Made by a program: the position numbers and the translations under genes. A stretch of 64,000 bases of DNA from Gracilaria domingensis (taxonomy: Eukaryota > Rhodophyta > Florideophyceae > Gracilariales > Gracilariaceae): the NCBI GenBank assembly GCA_022539475.1, contig VCMS01000088.1, forward strand, positions 62,001 to 126,000. The letters are read 5' to 3'. The notes below the pieces were generated by a model. It saw only the letters and a list, made by a program, of their open reading frames with translations. It was not told the DNA's origin and ran no database searches. Of the stretch, positions 54,601 through 62,341 are shown piece by piece. Position 1 is the first letter of the stretch, and every line of letters begins with the position of its first letter.

Positions 54601-55152
54601 CACGGATTTCACGGACTTGTGGAGTTTTGCCGGGCGCTAGGCGTTATTATGCCTCGCATTGTAGCTTCTCTACTTCAGAATTTGAGGGATGTGGTGGTGC
54701 CACTGCTGAGATCGGTGCGCGAGGAGGGGCAGGATGGAGGGCAAGCGTCAAGAGTGCGCCGCCTTAATATTTTGTTCACCTCAGTGTTTGGTGGCGGGGG
54801 CAATGGCTATAGTAGTGATGGAGGGAACCGGAGCAGAAAGGATTCTAGTCTTGGAAAGAGGCAACGTGATGGTGGTAATGGAGAAAAAGTGCTTTGTCAA
54901 GATGGTCTTGGTTCTTCAATGCAAAAGAGAAGACTATCTTTGAACGAAGAGTGCAGGGGCCGTGGTGAAACGCCGAACAGACGTTTCAGTCTTCCGTGGA
55001 AGACATTTGGAAGTCGACGGTGGTCAGAGAGGTATGAGTACCTCGTGGCAGAGGCCGAGGCGTTTGGGGAGGAAATTAATGAGACTATTGATGTTGTTTG
55101 CAAGCGTCGCAAGGTGGCACCACCAAAGCCAGAGCGACATTTAGTAGCTTAA
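51655..55152 (+). CDS. Large orphan protein with two RRM-like folds, 1165 aa
   Basis: A single uninterrupted frame. The start is either 51655, with a leader rich in Arg and Ser (RYQLARFLRLSPVATTLLLQ), or the ATG at 51838 (MSGGRQHVSS, 1104 aa), which I find more natural. In the shorter numbering an RRM-like unit lies at about 53-130 (SLFIRSVPLSLF as RNP2, TAVVTFKSEEQA as RNP1). A second lies at about 152-228 (RVLCSYVPRRI, IAIVTFWSE), followed by a Glu/Gln coiled coil at 257-296. A long Ser/Glu-rich middle comes next, then a helical region (DRVLDEFARYTRRIEESLEE, HLDRALARIRRAEEFL) and a C-terminal helical part before a basic Gly/Ser tail. RNA binding is a guess from the folds. A frameshifted partial copy lies upstream. 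Confidence 0.85.
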   Translation: MDCQFPRAACTANSDSIRYQLARFLRLSPVATTLLLQPTTFGTSRRCFTSSLSVLHSHRKAMSGGRQHVSSSVNHGEPGDPSADNIEPAYNREGPGKNDDVRKNKATEFNGDLVSLFIRSVPLSLFSTRSLTQHFERLRVNVTNVSLRGSTQRNSNRRTAVVTFKSEEQASVAHRRGRRYDGKYLDVQFYEPYGIRKPKESHELRPSKQPTARVLCSYVPRRIRTGWQMKRVLEKYSDSICLVELAERRVPGGTQMIAIVTFWSEIPAEAMVRRQPRYGNTILPLSYLEEDKYEPDGTTRKVEAGEIPVCEASPEEVTQKTEQERLREMEQLRREIAILEEKKQQQQSREEQQRLTTQKHTTSSREPRERLQSNADQRKADARLLERPDKVIEPEACQLSPSETIDGAAHHALMDVSQDAEYASPTCEESTLRTEDVLMHESNAETNEVETINRSSAEQYEVLDADVPASGDGHPSPDPICIEIDPGNESEVVSERPQGRSSGELTWPSDCITKPILPTNLVESGHISPAAHPNYKQGIAESNLEILRSEEASYISPKPVQAVASTDVAPSAQVPRRNGNESAARSSGNVTVNANVFTLGSKEGIGKPLRTAERRLSGCEPQAVDINGKDVPLVPQPKEKGISADRGTETAIEADGRQSIPERASRVAEERQRVVEIAKKARQIRHKERCDRVLDEFARYTRRIEESLEEAFGVIGSLDMGGLKRSDALNVCYAGFEHLDRALARIRRAEEFLEGAKKWWWEGQDFPQQPFTILRSFRETGRRAWKEMSEYRKTALLESPEPPQVREHRKKWAQSLLAKDLVCGSRSVVLSRDVVLQRRQDFQLLENLQESVVTYQSRVAAHGLDFQLQRVSDILVEVANNAWMEVLDQQLLRSHHSTSNELCNVIRLVNENWHRVAKSVSDNARIWPTEFARHRVHFVRVGAELIRRMRLPIPSENDEHSCARYLRLLCTSAGIAFPRIQRHGFHGLVEFCRALGVIMPRIVASLLQNLRDVVVPLLRSVREEGQDGGQASRVRRLNILFTSVFGGGGNGYSSDGGNRSRKDSSLGKRQRDGGNGEKVLCQDGLGSSMQKRRLSLNEECRGRGETPNRRFSLPWKTFGSRRWSERYEYLVAEAEAFGEEINETIDVVCKRRKVAPPKPERHLVA

Positions 55153-55470
55153 GGTTAAAGTGATAGAGAGCCAACTGGTAATGATTAACATAAATAACAT
55201 TGGTTACATATCATCATGATATATCGACAAAATCGAGTTCATATCGTAACAAGAATTGCTGTGCCTTTCGCACCTCATCATCCACCATTGTACCCTGTAG
55301 CATCAGTAAGCTTAAGCTTCAAAGCCTCACCCTCCCTCTCACCGCTGCACCCCCCCCCCCCCCCCCTCCTTCTTTCCCCCGCTCATTTGAAATCTGAATG
55401 CCATCAGTACTAGTAGCAAGTGTCAAAGAGAACCCTTTGTTCTATTCGCGACGCTGAGGTTTGATCCACG
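55153..55470. other. Intergenic stretch with a C run
   Basis: Nothing coding. A homopolymer of about 17 C lies at 55348-55364, a likely assembly-fragile point. Confidence 0.4.
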
Positions 55471-55860
55471 ATGAGCGATGCGCGCCCGTGCCGTTCTTTT
55501 GGAGACGGGGAGACAAACAACGTAAGTGAGCTTGTTCAGAATCTAAAAGAGCGGTTTCCGAATCCTGACCTTCATGAAAAATCAAGGAGGGCCTCGGTTG
55601 CGATTCGTTTCCGTCCATCAAGCTCAGATTCAATACATGTACCCCTTGACTTTCTGTCTATTCAAGGTGCTCCCGGAGAAGGAGACCGGTGGTCCGCGTA
55701 CATTGCCTTCCCAGGGGAACACAAGATCCAGAAGATAGGGACAACCTTTCAACAGCCCTCCGTGAAACGAAAGAAGAGATCGGTGTGGACCTAAACACGT
55801 CGGCTTACGAGTTCGTACCTCGACGTCGTACGACGTGGTAGGATGTAATTTCGGACGCTT
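55471..55860 (+). pseudogene. Nudix (CoA-diphosphatase-like) hydrolase gene, frame broken
   Basis: The first frame reads MSDARPCRSF, then RRASVAIRFRPSS and GDRWSAYIAFPGEHK, which matches the start of CoA-pyrophosphatase Nudix enzymes (family form: DPWSGHIAFPGG). Right after, the next frame over continues QDPEDRDNLSTALRETKEE and IGVDL, containing the Nudix REx2EExG core. The switch lies at the GGGG run near 55720, where one missing G would explain it. The continuing frame meets a stop near 55838. It is either a young pseudogene or, for the first change, a homopolymer sequencing error. Confidence 0.65.
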
Positions 55861-56658
55861 GTGTTGAATTAATCTTGTCTGACGAGGAAAGGCTTCGACC
55901 TACAAGGTCGGATCGGTGTTGAATCATGTGAGAAACAAGATGATGCCGGGGCAAGACTCTGACATTCAAGAAGGAAGGCTACGACAAGCTCTCTGGGCAA
56001 TGTGCTTTCTGAGCATCTCCGTGCGCAAATGATCGGCGCCGCTCAACAAAGCCGATTGACGATTATGAAAGAAAGAAGTGTGAGTGCGTGAAAGTGCAAT
56101 GGCACCGATTAGGATGGGAGACTGCCGCGTGGTGAGCAAGACTGTGGCGGCCACACAGCTTCTGCGTCTCTGGTGCATTGAACATGCGCGATGCAAGCGA
56201 TAACGCAAACGCACGATGAGAAACGCGAGGTTTGTGCCTCGGTTTTGCTGTTCGCTACAGCTCCAGGTATGCACAATCGGCGTCGAAAGTGAAAACTGGA
56301 GTCGCTGAAGATGATTCAATCACATGGTGTTGCCAGCTGTGTGTTCTACGCAGGGCGCTTTGGAGTCAAAGTTTGGACTGTTCGACATGAGACTGATGTG
56401 TTTGTCAAATGTGAGCGCTAAGGCTACTGACTCGCGCAAAGTGTTCGCGATAAAACACTTGGTTTGGTTGATAGGACCGCCGCGGAGAGCCAATGCGTCG
56501 TGCTGATATGTGCACCCATACGGATTGGCAGTGGCTGCATGCGATTTGGCAACATGTCTGTTTTATGAACGCACTCGTTCAAGCAGGACCGACGCAGATA
56601 TGTTCAGCCAGAGCCGGTGGACAGCCGCCACAGCAAGCGCGCGCGCAGCGCAGCGGCG
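55861..56658. other. Intergenic stretch, nothing recognised
   Basis: No motif-bearing frame, repeat or RNA gene supported. Confidence 0.45.
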
Positions 56659-57042
56659 TCAGCAGCGCTTGCAGCAGCCGGTGGCGCGCTTGTCAGTGAC
56701 AGCCGCGCTTCCGAACGCGAGCTGATGTCGGTTGAACATGGGCCACTCCGGCACGCATACCTGCACGCACGCGCACAGACAAACACGCACACGCACACGC
56801 ACACGCACACAGACACACGGGCGGTCAGCAAGGGCGCGGGCGAGCGCAGGAAGGAAGTAAGGAAGGAAGGAAGGAAGGAAGGAGGAGCGTACCAGCAGCG
56901 CGAGCAGCAGCCCGGACGCAAACGAGCCGAACAGCACCATGACGTCGTCCAGCACGAACGTGAGCGCGACGGACAGCAGCGTGGTGGGCCACATGATGCA
57001 CAGAAACGCGCGCTCGCTGCGAAACTGTCCGCGCAGATCCAT
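56659..57042 (-). CDS. SPCS1: Signal peptidase complex subunit 1 (SPC12), two exons
   Basis: SPC12 is a small ER membrane subunit of the signal peptidase complex. Exon 1 is 57042-56893 (50 codons): MDLRGQFRSERAFLCIMWPT then two membrane spans (TLLSVALTFVLDDVMVLFGS, FASGLLLALL). The intron 56892-56761 is 132 nt, GTACGC to GTGCAG. Exon 2 is 56760-56659 and reads VCVPEWPMFNRHQLAF, matching the plant SPC12 end V-P-N-W-P-F-F-N-R-H-P-L. The N-terminal MDxxGQ is also diagnostic. The product is 83 aa. The intron contains CACACG and GGAA microsatellites, is a multiple of three and has no in-frame stop, so intron retention would give a longer readable protein. It is divergent from the sulfotransferase. 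Confidence 0.85.
   Translation of the reverse strand: MDLRGQFRSERAFLCIMWPTTLLSVALTFVLDDVMVLFGSFASGLLLALLVRSSFLPSFLPYFLPALARALADRPCVCVRVRVRVRVCLCACVQVCVPEWPMFNRHQLAFGSAAVTDKRATGCCKRC
56761..56892 (-). repeat. Microsatellite-filled intron of SPC12
   Basis: On the plus strand a (CACACG)-type run lies at about 56786-56817 and a (GGAA)n run at about 56850-56884. Together they make up half of the intron. Confidence 0.8.
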
Positions 57043-57401
57043 CGTCGCCGCGCGCCTCGCCGCCGTCGCCGTCGCCGTCGCCGGTCTCCTTGCGCGCACC
57101 CACAGCCCGCTCGACGCGCGATCAAAGGCGCGGCCGCGTGTCAGCGCCGCGCGCCGCGCGCGCACACGTGTGCGGCGCGTCGCATCACCGCCTGATGCTG
57201 CCCCAAAGCGCACCTGAGCGGCGCGCACGCGCGTCCTCGTTGCCGCCACGGAGCCGCCGCGCCGCCGTTAAGCGTACCGACGGTACTCGCCCGGCCGGTC
57301 GCGCCGCGCGCCCCCACCGCCGCCGCCGTCGTCGTCCTCTTGTCGCCCTCGCCCCGTCGCCGCGACGCGCGCGCCCCGCGTCCCCCGTCGCGCCGCCCGC
57401 C
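57043..57401. promoter_or_regulatory. Bidirectional promoter region, SPC12 and sulfotransferase
   Basis: About 360 extremely GC-rich bases between two divergent starts. An upstream in-frame extension of the sulfotransferase frame through here is Arg-rich composition and not counted as coding. Confidence 0.4.
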
Positions 57402-58574
57402 ATGCGCGCCGCGCGCCGCTCGCCGCGCGCCGCGCCCAAGCCGCGGCTGCTCTCCCGCGCGCTCTACGCGCTGCTGCTGCTGCTACCGCCGTCGCTGCTG
57501 CTGCTGTCGCGCCTGGCGCGCGCGCCGGTCGCGCCGCCGCCGCCGCTGGCGCCGCCGCCGCTGGCGCCGCCGCCGGCCGACGCCGTGCGCGCCGACATGC
57601 AGCGCGACTACGAGCGCCGCCTGCTGGCGGCCACGCAGCAGGGGCGCGCGCCGCCGCGCGAGCGCTTCCTACGCTGGCTGCACGTGCCCAAGACGGGCAC
57701 GTCGCTGGTCAACACGCTGGTGCGCTGGGGCTGCACCGACGTGCCGCCCGACCTCTTCGTCGTGCCGCGCAAGGAGCGGCCCGCCGACTTGGCGCTGTCG
57801 CACGAGGAGACCTTCAGCTGGGACTGGCTGTTCAACAACAGCTCGGGCCGCGCGTGGCTGCGCGAGCACTGCGCGCAGCGCCTCGTCACGTCGCACCCGT
57901 CCACAAAGCAGCCGCACTACTCGGTGTACATCCACCGCCCGCTCGCGCAGTGGGAGGTGCCGCACGCCGTCGCCATGTTCCGCATTCCCAAGCAGCGCAG
58001 CTACTCCAATTACCTTCATCTCAGTCTTCACTACAACCGCTCACGCTCCGTAAAGGAGCCGCTCTACTCGTTTCTACACCGCCCCGAGTTCTGGTCGCAG
58101 CACACCAAGCTCCTGCTGGGCCGCACGTACCGCGACAAGCGCCTGGTCACCGCCGACGAGGCGCAGATCGCCATGCAGCTCGTGCAGCGCCAGCTGCCGT
58201 TTGTCGGCCTCACCGAGCAGTTCGAGCTGTCGTGCCGTCTGTTCCACGCCAAGTTTGGCGGCGTGCCGCACCGCGTGCAGTTTGAGAACGTGCGCCCCAG
58301 CCTCGACCGCTACCAGCGCCCACAGAGCCGCAATGAGAGCTTCCGCTACGACGAGGCGCCCTTCCGCGACTGGGTCGACTCCGCCGACGAGATGGTGTAC
58401 GCCGCCGCGCAGACGCGCTTCTGGGCCGACGTCGCGCGGTACAAGACCGAGATCGAAAAGGACGGCCTGGGCCACGTCCACGTCAAGCCGCCCTCGGAGC
58501 GCTACCAGACGCACGTGCTGGTCGGCGCCCCCGACACGGACAGACGCATAGTGCCCTACACCGTCCCTACCTAG
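57402..58574 (+). CDS. Type II Golgi sulfotransferase, 390 aa
   Basis: It transfers sulfate from PAPS, most likely to a glycan. The start at 57402 gives a short basic tail (MRAARRSPRAAPKPR) and a signal-anchor (ALYALLLLLPPSLLLLSRLA, about 20-39), then a Pro-rich stem, the layout of Golgi enzymes. The 5'-phosphosulfate-binding motif is LHVPKTGTSL (93-102). FRIPKQRSYSNYLH at about 193-206 corresponds to the 3'-phosphate motif with its Arg and Ser. The tail has the usual helical FWADVARYKTEIEKDG. The acceptor is unknown; sulfated galactan or similar wall polysaccharide is an inference from the algal setting. No intron. Confidence 0.85.
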   Translation: MRAARRSPRAAPKPRLLSRALYALLLLLPPSLLLLSRLARAPVAPPPPLAPPPLAPPPADAVRADMQRDYERRLLAATQQGRAPPRERFLRWLHVPKTGTSLVNTLVRWGCTDVPPDLFVVPRKERPADLALSHEETFSWDWLFNNSSGRAWLREHCAQRLVTSHPSTKQPHYSVYIHRPLAQWEVPHAVAMFRIPKQRSYSNYLHLSLHYNRSRSVKEPLYSFLHRPEFWSQHTKLLLGRTYRDKRLVTADEAQIAMQLVQRQLPFVGLTEQFELSCRLFHAKFGGVPHRVQFENVRPSLDRYQRPQSRNESFRYDEAPFRDWVDSADEMVYAAAQTRFWADVARYKTEIEKDGLGHVHVKPPSERYQTHVLVGAPDTDRRIVPYTVPT

Positions 58575-58829
58575 CAATCGGCTCCCCTTCCTCACCACCG
58601 CACGTTTCCGCCCTTCTGCTACTTCCCCCCTCCCCCCTCCCCCCTCGCCCCTGCCTCTTTCCCCCGCGGCCCACCCCACCCCCACAACGCCCTCGTCGTT
58701 GGCAAACCGTCCACGAAAACATACACGTATAGACATATAAACTTAAACACGACAACAACAAGACAACAACAAACGACAACAGCCGTCGCCGACAACCCAA
58801 CCAGCACGCTACAACCGAGCGCTCTCTAG

Positions 58830-60533
58830 CTAGTCCGCCGGCGGCGGGTTGGGACTGATGTTTCGCTGCGACATGTACTGCACCAGCTGCCCCGGAATCT
58901 CCTCCAACACCATGGCACGTAGCACCTCAGGCGTGTCGCGATACTGTCTAAACACCACAAACTGCACAATGTCGCGCTCCTGCTCCTTCTCGTCGCCGTC
59001 CAGCTCGCGCATGTCGGTAAAGTCCGCGTCGCCCACGCCGATGATCACAATCGACATGGGCAGCATGCTGGCCAGCGCAATCTCGCGCAGCGTGCTCTGC
59101 ATGTCGCTGATCACGCCGTCGGTCACAATCAGCAGCGTGCAGTACGACTGCCGGCTCTGCGTCACCTCCACGTTGGCGTGCTCCGCGGCGGCGCGAATCA
59201 CCTCCGAAAAGTGCGTCGGCCCGGACAGTCGCACGTTGTACAACGTCTGGCGGTACATGTTGAGCACGTCGTCCACGGTGTGGCACGTCGGGTCCGGGCT
59301 GCCCGTGAGCGAGAACTTGTGGCACGGCTGGTGAAAGTCCGGCGGCAGCTTGGCGCCAAAGCCGTACGCGGGAAAGCGCTGGTCCGAGCTGTACGCGGCC
59401 AGAATGTCGCCCACGGCACGAATGGCCAGCTCGTACTCGTTCGGCTCCATCGAGTCGAAAAAGTGCAGCGTGCCGCGCTGCGACGGGTCGCCGTTGCTGG
59501 CCGTAAAGTCGATGGCCACCACCAGCGACATGTCGCAGCCGCCGATGATGTAGTCCAGAAACTTGCGGTCCTCCGACATGGTGCGGTTGTCCAGGTGCAG
59601 CACGGGCGATCGCGACGGCGACGGAAAGCAGCCCGACTGCACCATGTTGAGCGGCATGCGGCCGTCGTTCTGCGCAAACTGCTTGAGCGATGCGGTGGCG
59701 GACGCCACGACGCGGTGGCGGCCGCCGCGGTCGTACGACAGCTGGAACAGCAGCGCCAGCTCCTCGTCGCGGCGGCAAAACTTCTCGTAGTTGTGCGACA
59801 GCTGCGCAAACTTGAAGTTGCGCGGCGCGACGGCGGTGGCCGGCTGCGGCGAGCGCCACACAATGATCTTCTCGCTGCCGCGCGAGTTGACGTCGTCGCC
59901 GTCCGCGGCGGGCCGCGACACGGTGAGGTACGGCCCGCGGCCGCGGCTGAGCGAGAAGGACGGCGCAAACGACGACAGCCGCGGGTTGAATGCAATGCGC
60001 AGCTTGCTGTGCGACACGTTCTCCGCAATGATGGTGATGGTGCCGCACTTCTGGTGCGGGCGCGCGTCAATCTTGAGCTGCAGCGTCTTGCGCTGCCCCG
60101 GGGCGCGCACGAGCGCGGGCACGCTGACGTTGGCGCTGCCCAGGTAGTCGTGCTTGAACAGGTCGGCGTCCTTCTCGCTGGCGTCGTCGCGGTCAAACAC
60201 GTCGACGGCGAGCTTCTGCGCGCGCTCGAAGAAGTACGGGATCTCGAAGCTGGTGGCCCACTGCACGTCGAGCGAGTTGTACACGGTCTCGGTCATGCCG
60301 ACGCGCTGCCAGCGCGCGTCGCGCGTGGGGTGCAGCGCGGCGCCGCGGCCCGAGCGCGCGCGCGCGGGCGAGGTGGGCGACGGCGGCTCGTGCTCGCGGT
60401 GCGGCGCGACGACGCCCGTGGGGTCCAGGAAGAGCAGCGCGAACGGGTCGGAGCGGCCGATGAAGTCCATGTTGCGCAGGCTGGCGCACGACAGGTGGAT
60501 GGAGAGGCGCGACTCGCACGTGTCGACCGACAT
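58830..60533 (-). CDS. Copine (BONZAI-type), two C2 domains plus von Willebrand A
   Basis: A Ca2+-dependent phospholipid-binding protein. Started at MSVDTCESRLSIHLSC (60533) it is 567 aa, the normal copine length; a longer frame upstream only adds repeats. C2A is about 8-150 (NMDFIGRSDPFALLFL, AVDVFDRDDASEKDADLF) and C2B about 165-310 (LSYDRGGRHRVVASATASLK). The copine A-domain starts FLDYIIGGCDMSLVVAIDFT; the MIDAS is DxTxS (D342, T344, S346). Further copine words are LAAYSSDQRFPAYGFGAKLP, TLLIVTDGVISD and MLPMSIVIIGVGDADFTDM. In C2A a Pro/Arg insert separates the two Asp-bearing loops. The 5' leader is a long CGG/CAG repeat. Confidence 0.95.
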   Translation of the reverse strand: MSVDTCESRLSIHLSCASLRNMDFIGRSDPFALLFLDPTGVVAPHREHEPPSPTSPARARSGRGAALHPTRDARWQRVGMTETVYNSLDVQWATSFEIPYFFERAQKLAVDVFDRDDASEKDADLFKHDYLGSANVSVPALVRAPGQRKTLQLKIDARPHQKCGTITIIAENVSHSKLRIAFNPRLSSFAPSFSLSRGRGPYLTVSRPAADGDDVNSRGSEKIIVWRSPQPATAVAPRNFKFAQLSHNYEKFCRRDEELALLFQLSYDRGGRHRVVASATASLKQFAQNDGRMPLNMVQSGCFPSPSRSPVLHLDNRTMSEDRKFLDYIIGGCDMSLVVAIDFTASNGDPSQRGTLHFFDSMEPNEYELAIRAVGDILAAYSSDQRFPAYGFGAKLPPDFHQPCHKFSLTGSPDPTCHTVDDVLNMYRQTLYNVRLSGPTHFSEVIRAAAEHANVEVTQSRQSYCTLLIVTDGVISDMQSTLREIALASMLPMSIVIIGVGDADFTDMRELDGDEKEQERDIVQFVVFRQYRDTPEVLRAMVLEEIPGQLVQYMSQRNISPNPPPAD

Positions 60534-60674
60534 GGTGCGGGGCGGCGGCGGCGACGGCGGCGGCGATGGCGGCGGCGATGCGCGGCGACGGCGGCGGCAG
60601 CGGCGGCGGCAGCGGCGGCAGCGGCGGCGGCAGCGGCGGCAGCGGCGGCGGCGGCGGCAGCGGCGGCAGCGGCG

Positions 60675-60707
<33 letters not shown>

Positions 60708-60713
60708 GCGGCG

Positions 60714-60746
<33 letters not shown>

Positions 60747-60771
60747 GCGGCAGCGGCAGCGGCGATGCGCG

Positions 60772-60804
<33 letters not shown>

Positions 60805-61222
60805 GAGCACGCGCTGGAAGGAGGTGAGCGCGCGGAGCGGCGCGAGCGGATGTGCGCGCGCGCACGGCTGCGCAAAGGGCTGCGTGGAATCGCATTGCTG
60901 CTGCCGCGCGTGCGCCGCGCGTGCGTGCCGCGCCGCCGCTTGCACCTCGCGTACTATTTTCTGTATTTACACTGGCAACAAGCTTAAATGTGGGAGAAGA
61001 GAATCATCAGTCTCCTTCACCAGCGTCATGACCAGCGTTTACTTTGGATGGTAGCAGACCGTGGACGCATGGTGACGCATTGCGATTGATCCGTGCCGCA
61101 CCTAGCTCCCATGATACGGTTCATGCGGCGGCCATCGACCTCGCAGAGACGCGCACTTTGCATGCCTCAAGTAGAGCTGCCCAATTCTCTTACGCACCAG
61201 TGTCGGATGCACGGATGCACAC
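60534..61222. promoter_or_regulatory. Copine leader with long CGG/CAG repeat, then intergenic
   Basis: 60539-60764 is an array of GGC, GGCGGC and AGCGGC units upstream of the copine start, probably in its 5' UTR. The rest, to the hAT element, holds nothing recognised. Confidence 0.55.
61215..61222. repeat. Left 8-bp target-site duplication of the hAT element
   Basis: ATGCACAC here and again at 62334-62341. Confidence 0.75.
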
Positions 61223-61420
61223 CAGGCCCGTATTTTCGACTCCACGACTACGCCAGATATTGTAATGACTATGACTACTTGACTTCAACAATTCTGTTGT
61301 AGTCACTGAAAATAGTCATAGGCCTTCTCCTGGCCTTTTTCTGATACAATGTATGTCATAAGACAACCTGTGCGCGCACCGTGAGATGATCTACAGAAAT
61401 ACAAGCTCTATAGAGCAGTC

Positions 61421-62210
61421 TCTCTCTCTCTCTGTTTATGGGTGTAACAGCCTAATTCCGGCGTGCTACAGAACGTTTCTGTTGAAAGAAACGTTCTCTC
61501 ACTAGGAAGGCCAAAACCTTTTCAGGCCATTTTCTAATTATCGTCTTAACAGCTAGACCCTGTCGATCACTTAGAGCAGGTAAACACAAACGTCGGGACA
61601 AAGTCCTCTTTGGGCATCTCAAAAGATAATGCTCAACTGAATTCAGTACTCCAGGTCTACAGCTGCAAACCAACCTCTTTCCTTGCAGATAAGTACCCAA
61701 AGGATGCAAGTACGGTGAATGTCCAACATAAAGCTGTGCCAAAGTAGCTTCCGCTTCTCGTAAGGACACAATATCTCCAAACACTTCTGGTACTGCCTGC
61801 AATAAAGGTCGTCTCTCATTATGATCTCTTATCCTTCTGGAAACATCAGAATAGTCAATTGGAATAGAAATTTGAGCCTCAACAGGCAAGTTCAGTCAAA
61901 TTCAACCCAGTTCCATTTAATAGGGGTAAAAGAGCTGCATTATCTGCCCAGGCCTCTTCTGCCTCCGCTGAAAGGCTGTTCAGGGATCTAGGTCGCCTCG
62001 AAGGCAATCAAAGGCAATCACTACTCTCCGGAACCCTAGAAATGACGTAGACTATACGCTTCTTTGTTCATTCTGAGACAGAAAGGCTTACGGTATCACA
62101 GCAAACTTTGAGGCATCCTAGAGCTACAGCATTTCGCCGGACAGCCATTAAAGTAGCTCGGAAAATGTTAGAGAGCTCTCCGTCCGAAACTGAGTAAAGT
62201 ACCATTGACC
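61421..62210 (-). mobile_element. 5'-truncated LINE fragment (RNase H end and C-terminal tail)
   Basis: On the minus strand, from about 62210, RNase H-like remains are seen (VSDGELSNIFRATLMAVRR, then AEAEEAWADNAALLPLLN), with the frame interrupted. An open part at 61889-61452 follows with LAQLYVGHSPYLHPLGTYLQ, CSCRPGVLNSVEHYLLRCPK and TIIRKWPEKVLAF, the C-terminal pattern of RNase H-bearing LINEs. The fragment ends in a (GA)n tail at 61421-61434. A perfect 10-bp hairpin at 61471-61496 lies near the 3' end. Much of it is degenerate and it cannot be mobile. Confidence 0.7.
61471..61496. repeat. Perfect 10-bp stem-loop near the LINE 3' end
   Basis: GAACGTTTCT, a 6-base loop GTTGAA, then AGAAACGTTC. 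It lies about 40 bases from the (GA)n tail, a usual place for the 3' hairpin that LINE reverse transcriptases recognise. Confidence 0.65.
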
Positions 62211-62333
62211 TTTGTCTCGATGCTTCTTGTGACTACTTTTCGACTACAAAAGGGCGACTACAGCCAAATTAGCATTTAGCATGACTACTTGACTTCTTAG
62301 CCGATCAATATCGTAGTCGAAAATACGGCCCTA

Positions 62334-62341
62334 ATGCACAC
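62334..62341. repeat. Right 8-bp target-site duplication of the hAT element
   Basis: ATGCACAC, identical to 61215-61222. Confidence 0.75.

Larger units (their letters stand above)
61223..62333. mobile_element. Non-autonomous hAT transposon carrying a LINE fragment
   Basis: Ends are CAGGCCCGTATTTTCGACT at 61223 and, inverted at 62333, TAGGGCCGTATTTTCGACT, which match at 17 of 19 positions. An exact 8-bp duplication ATGCACAC flanks it. CAGGG-like ends with 8-bp duplications are hallmarks of hAT elements. Near both ends the words GACTAC/GTAGTC recur many times, as expected for subterminal transposase-binding sites. The inside holds no hAT transposase but a minus-strand LINE fragment, described separately. 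Length 1111 bp. Confidence 0.8.

Noticed and set aside
59178-60827. 549-aa open frame antisense to copine, with long Ala run
   Set aside because: It is the antisense shadow of GC-rich copine codons plus the CGG repeat; no domain, and copine is certain on the other strand.
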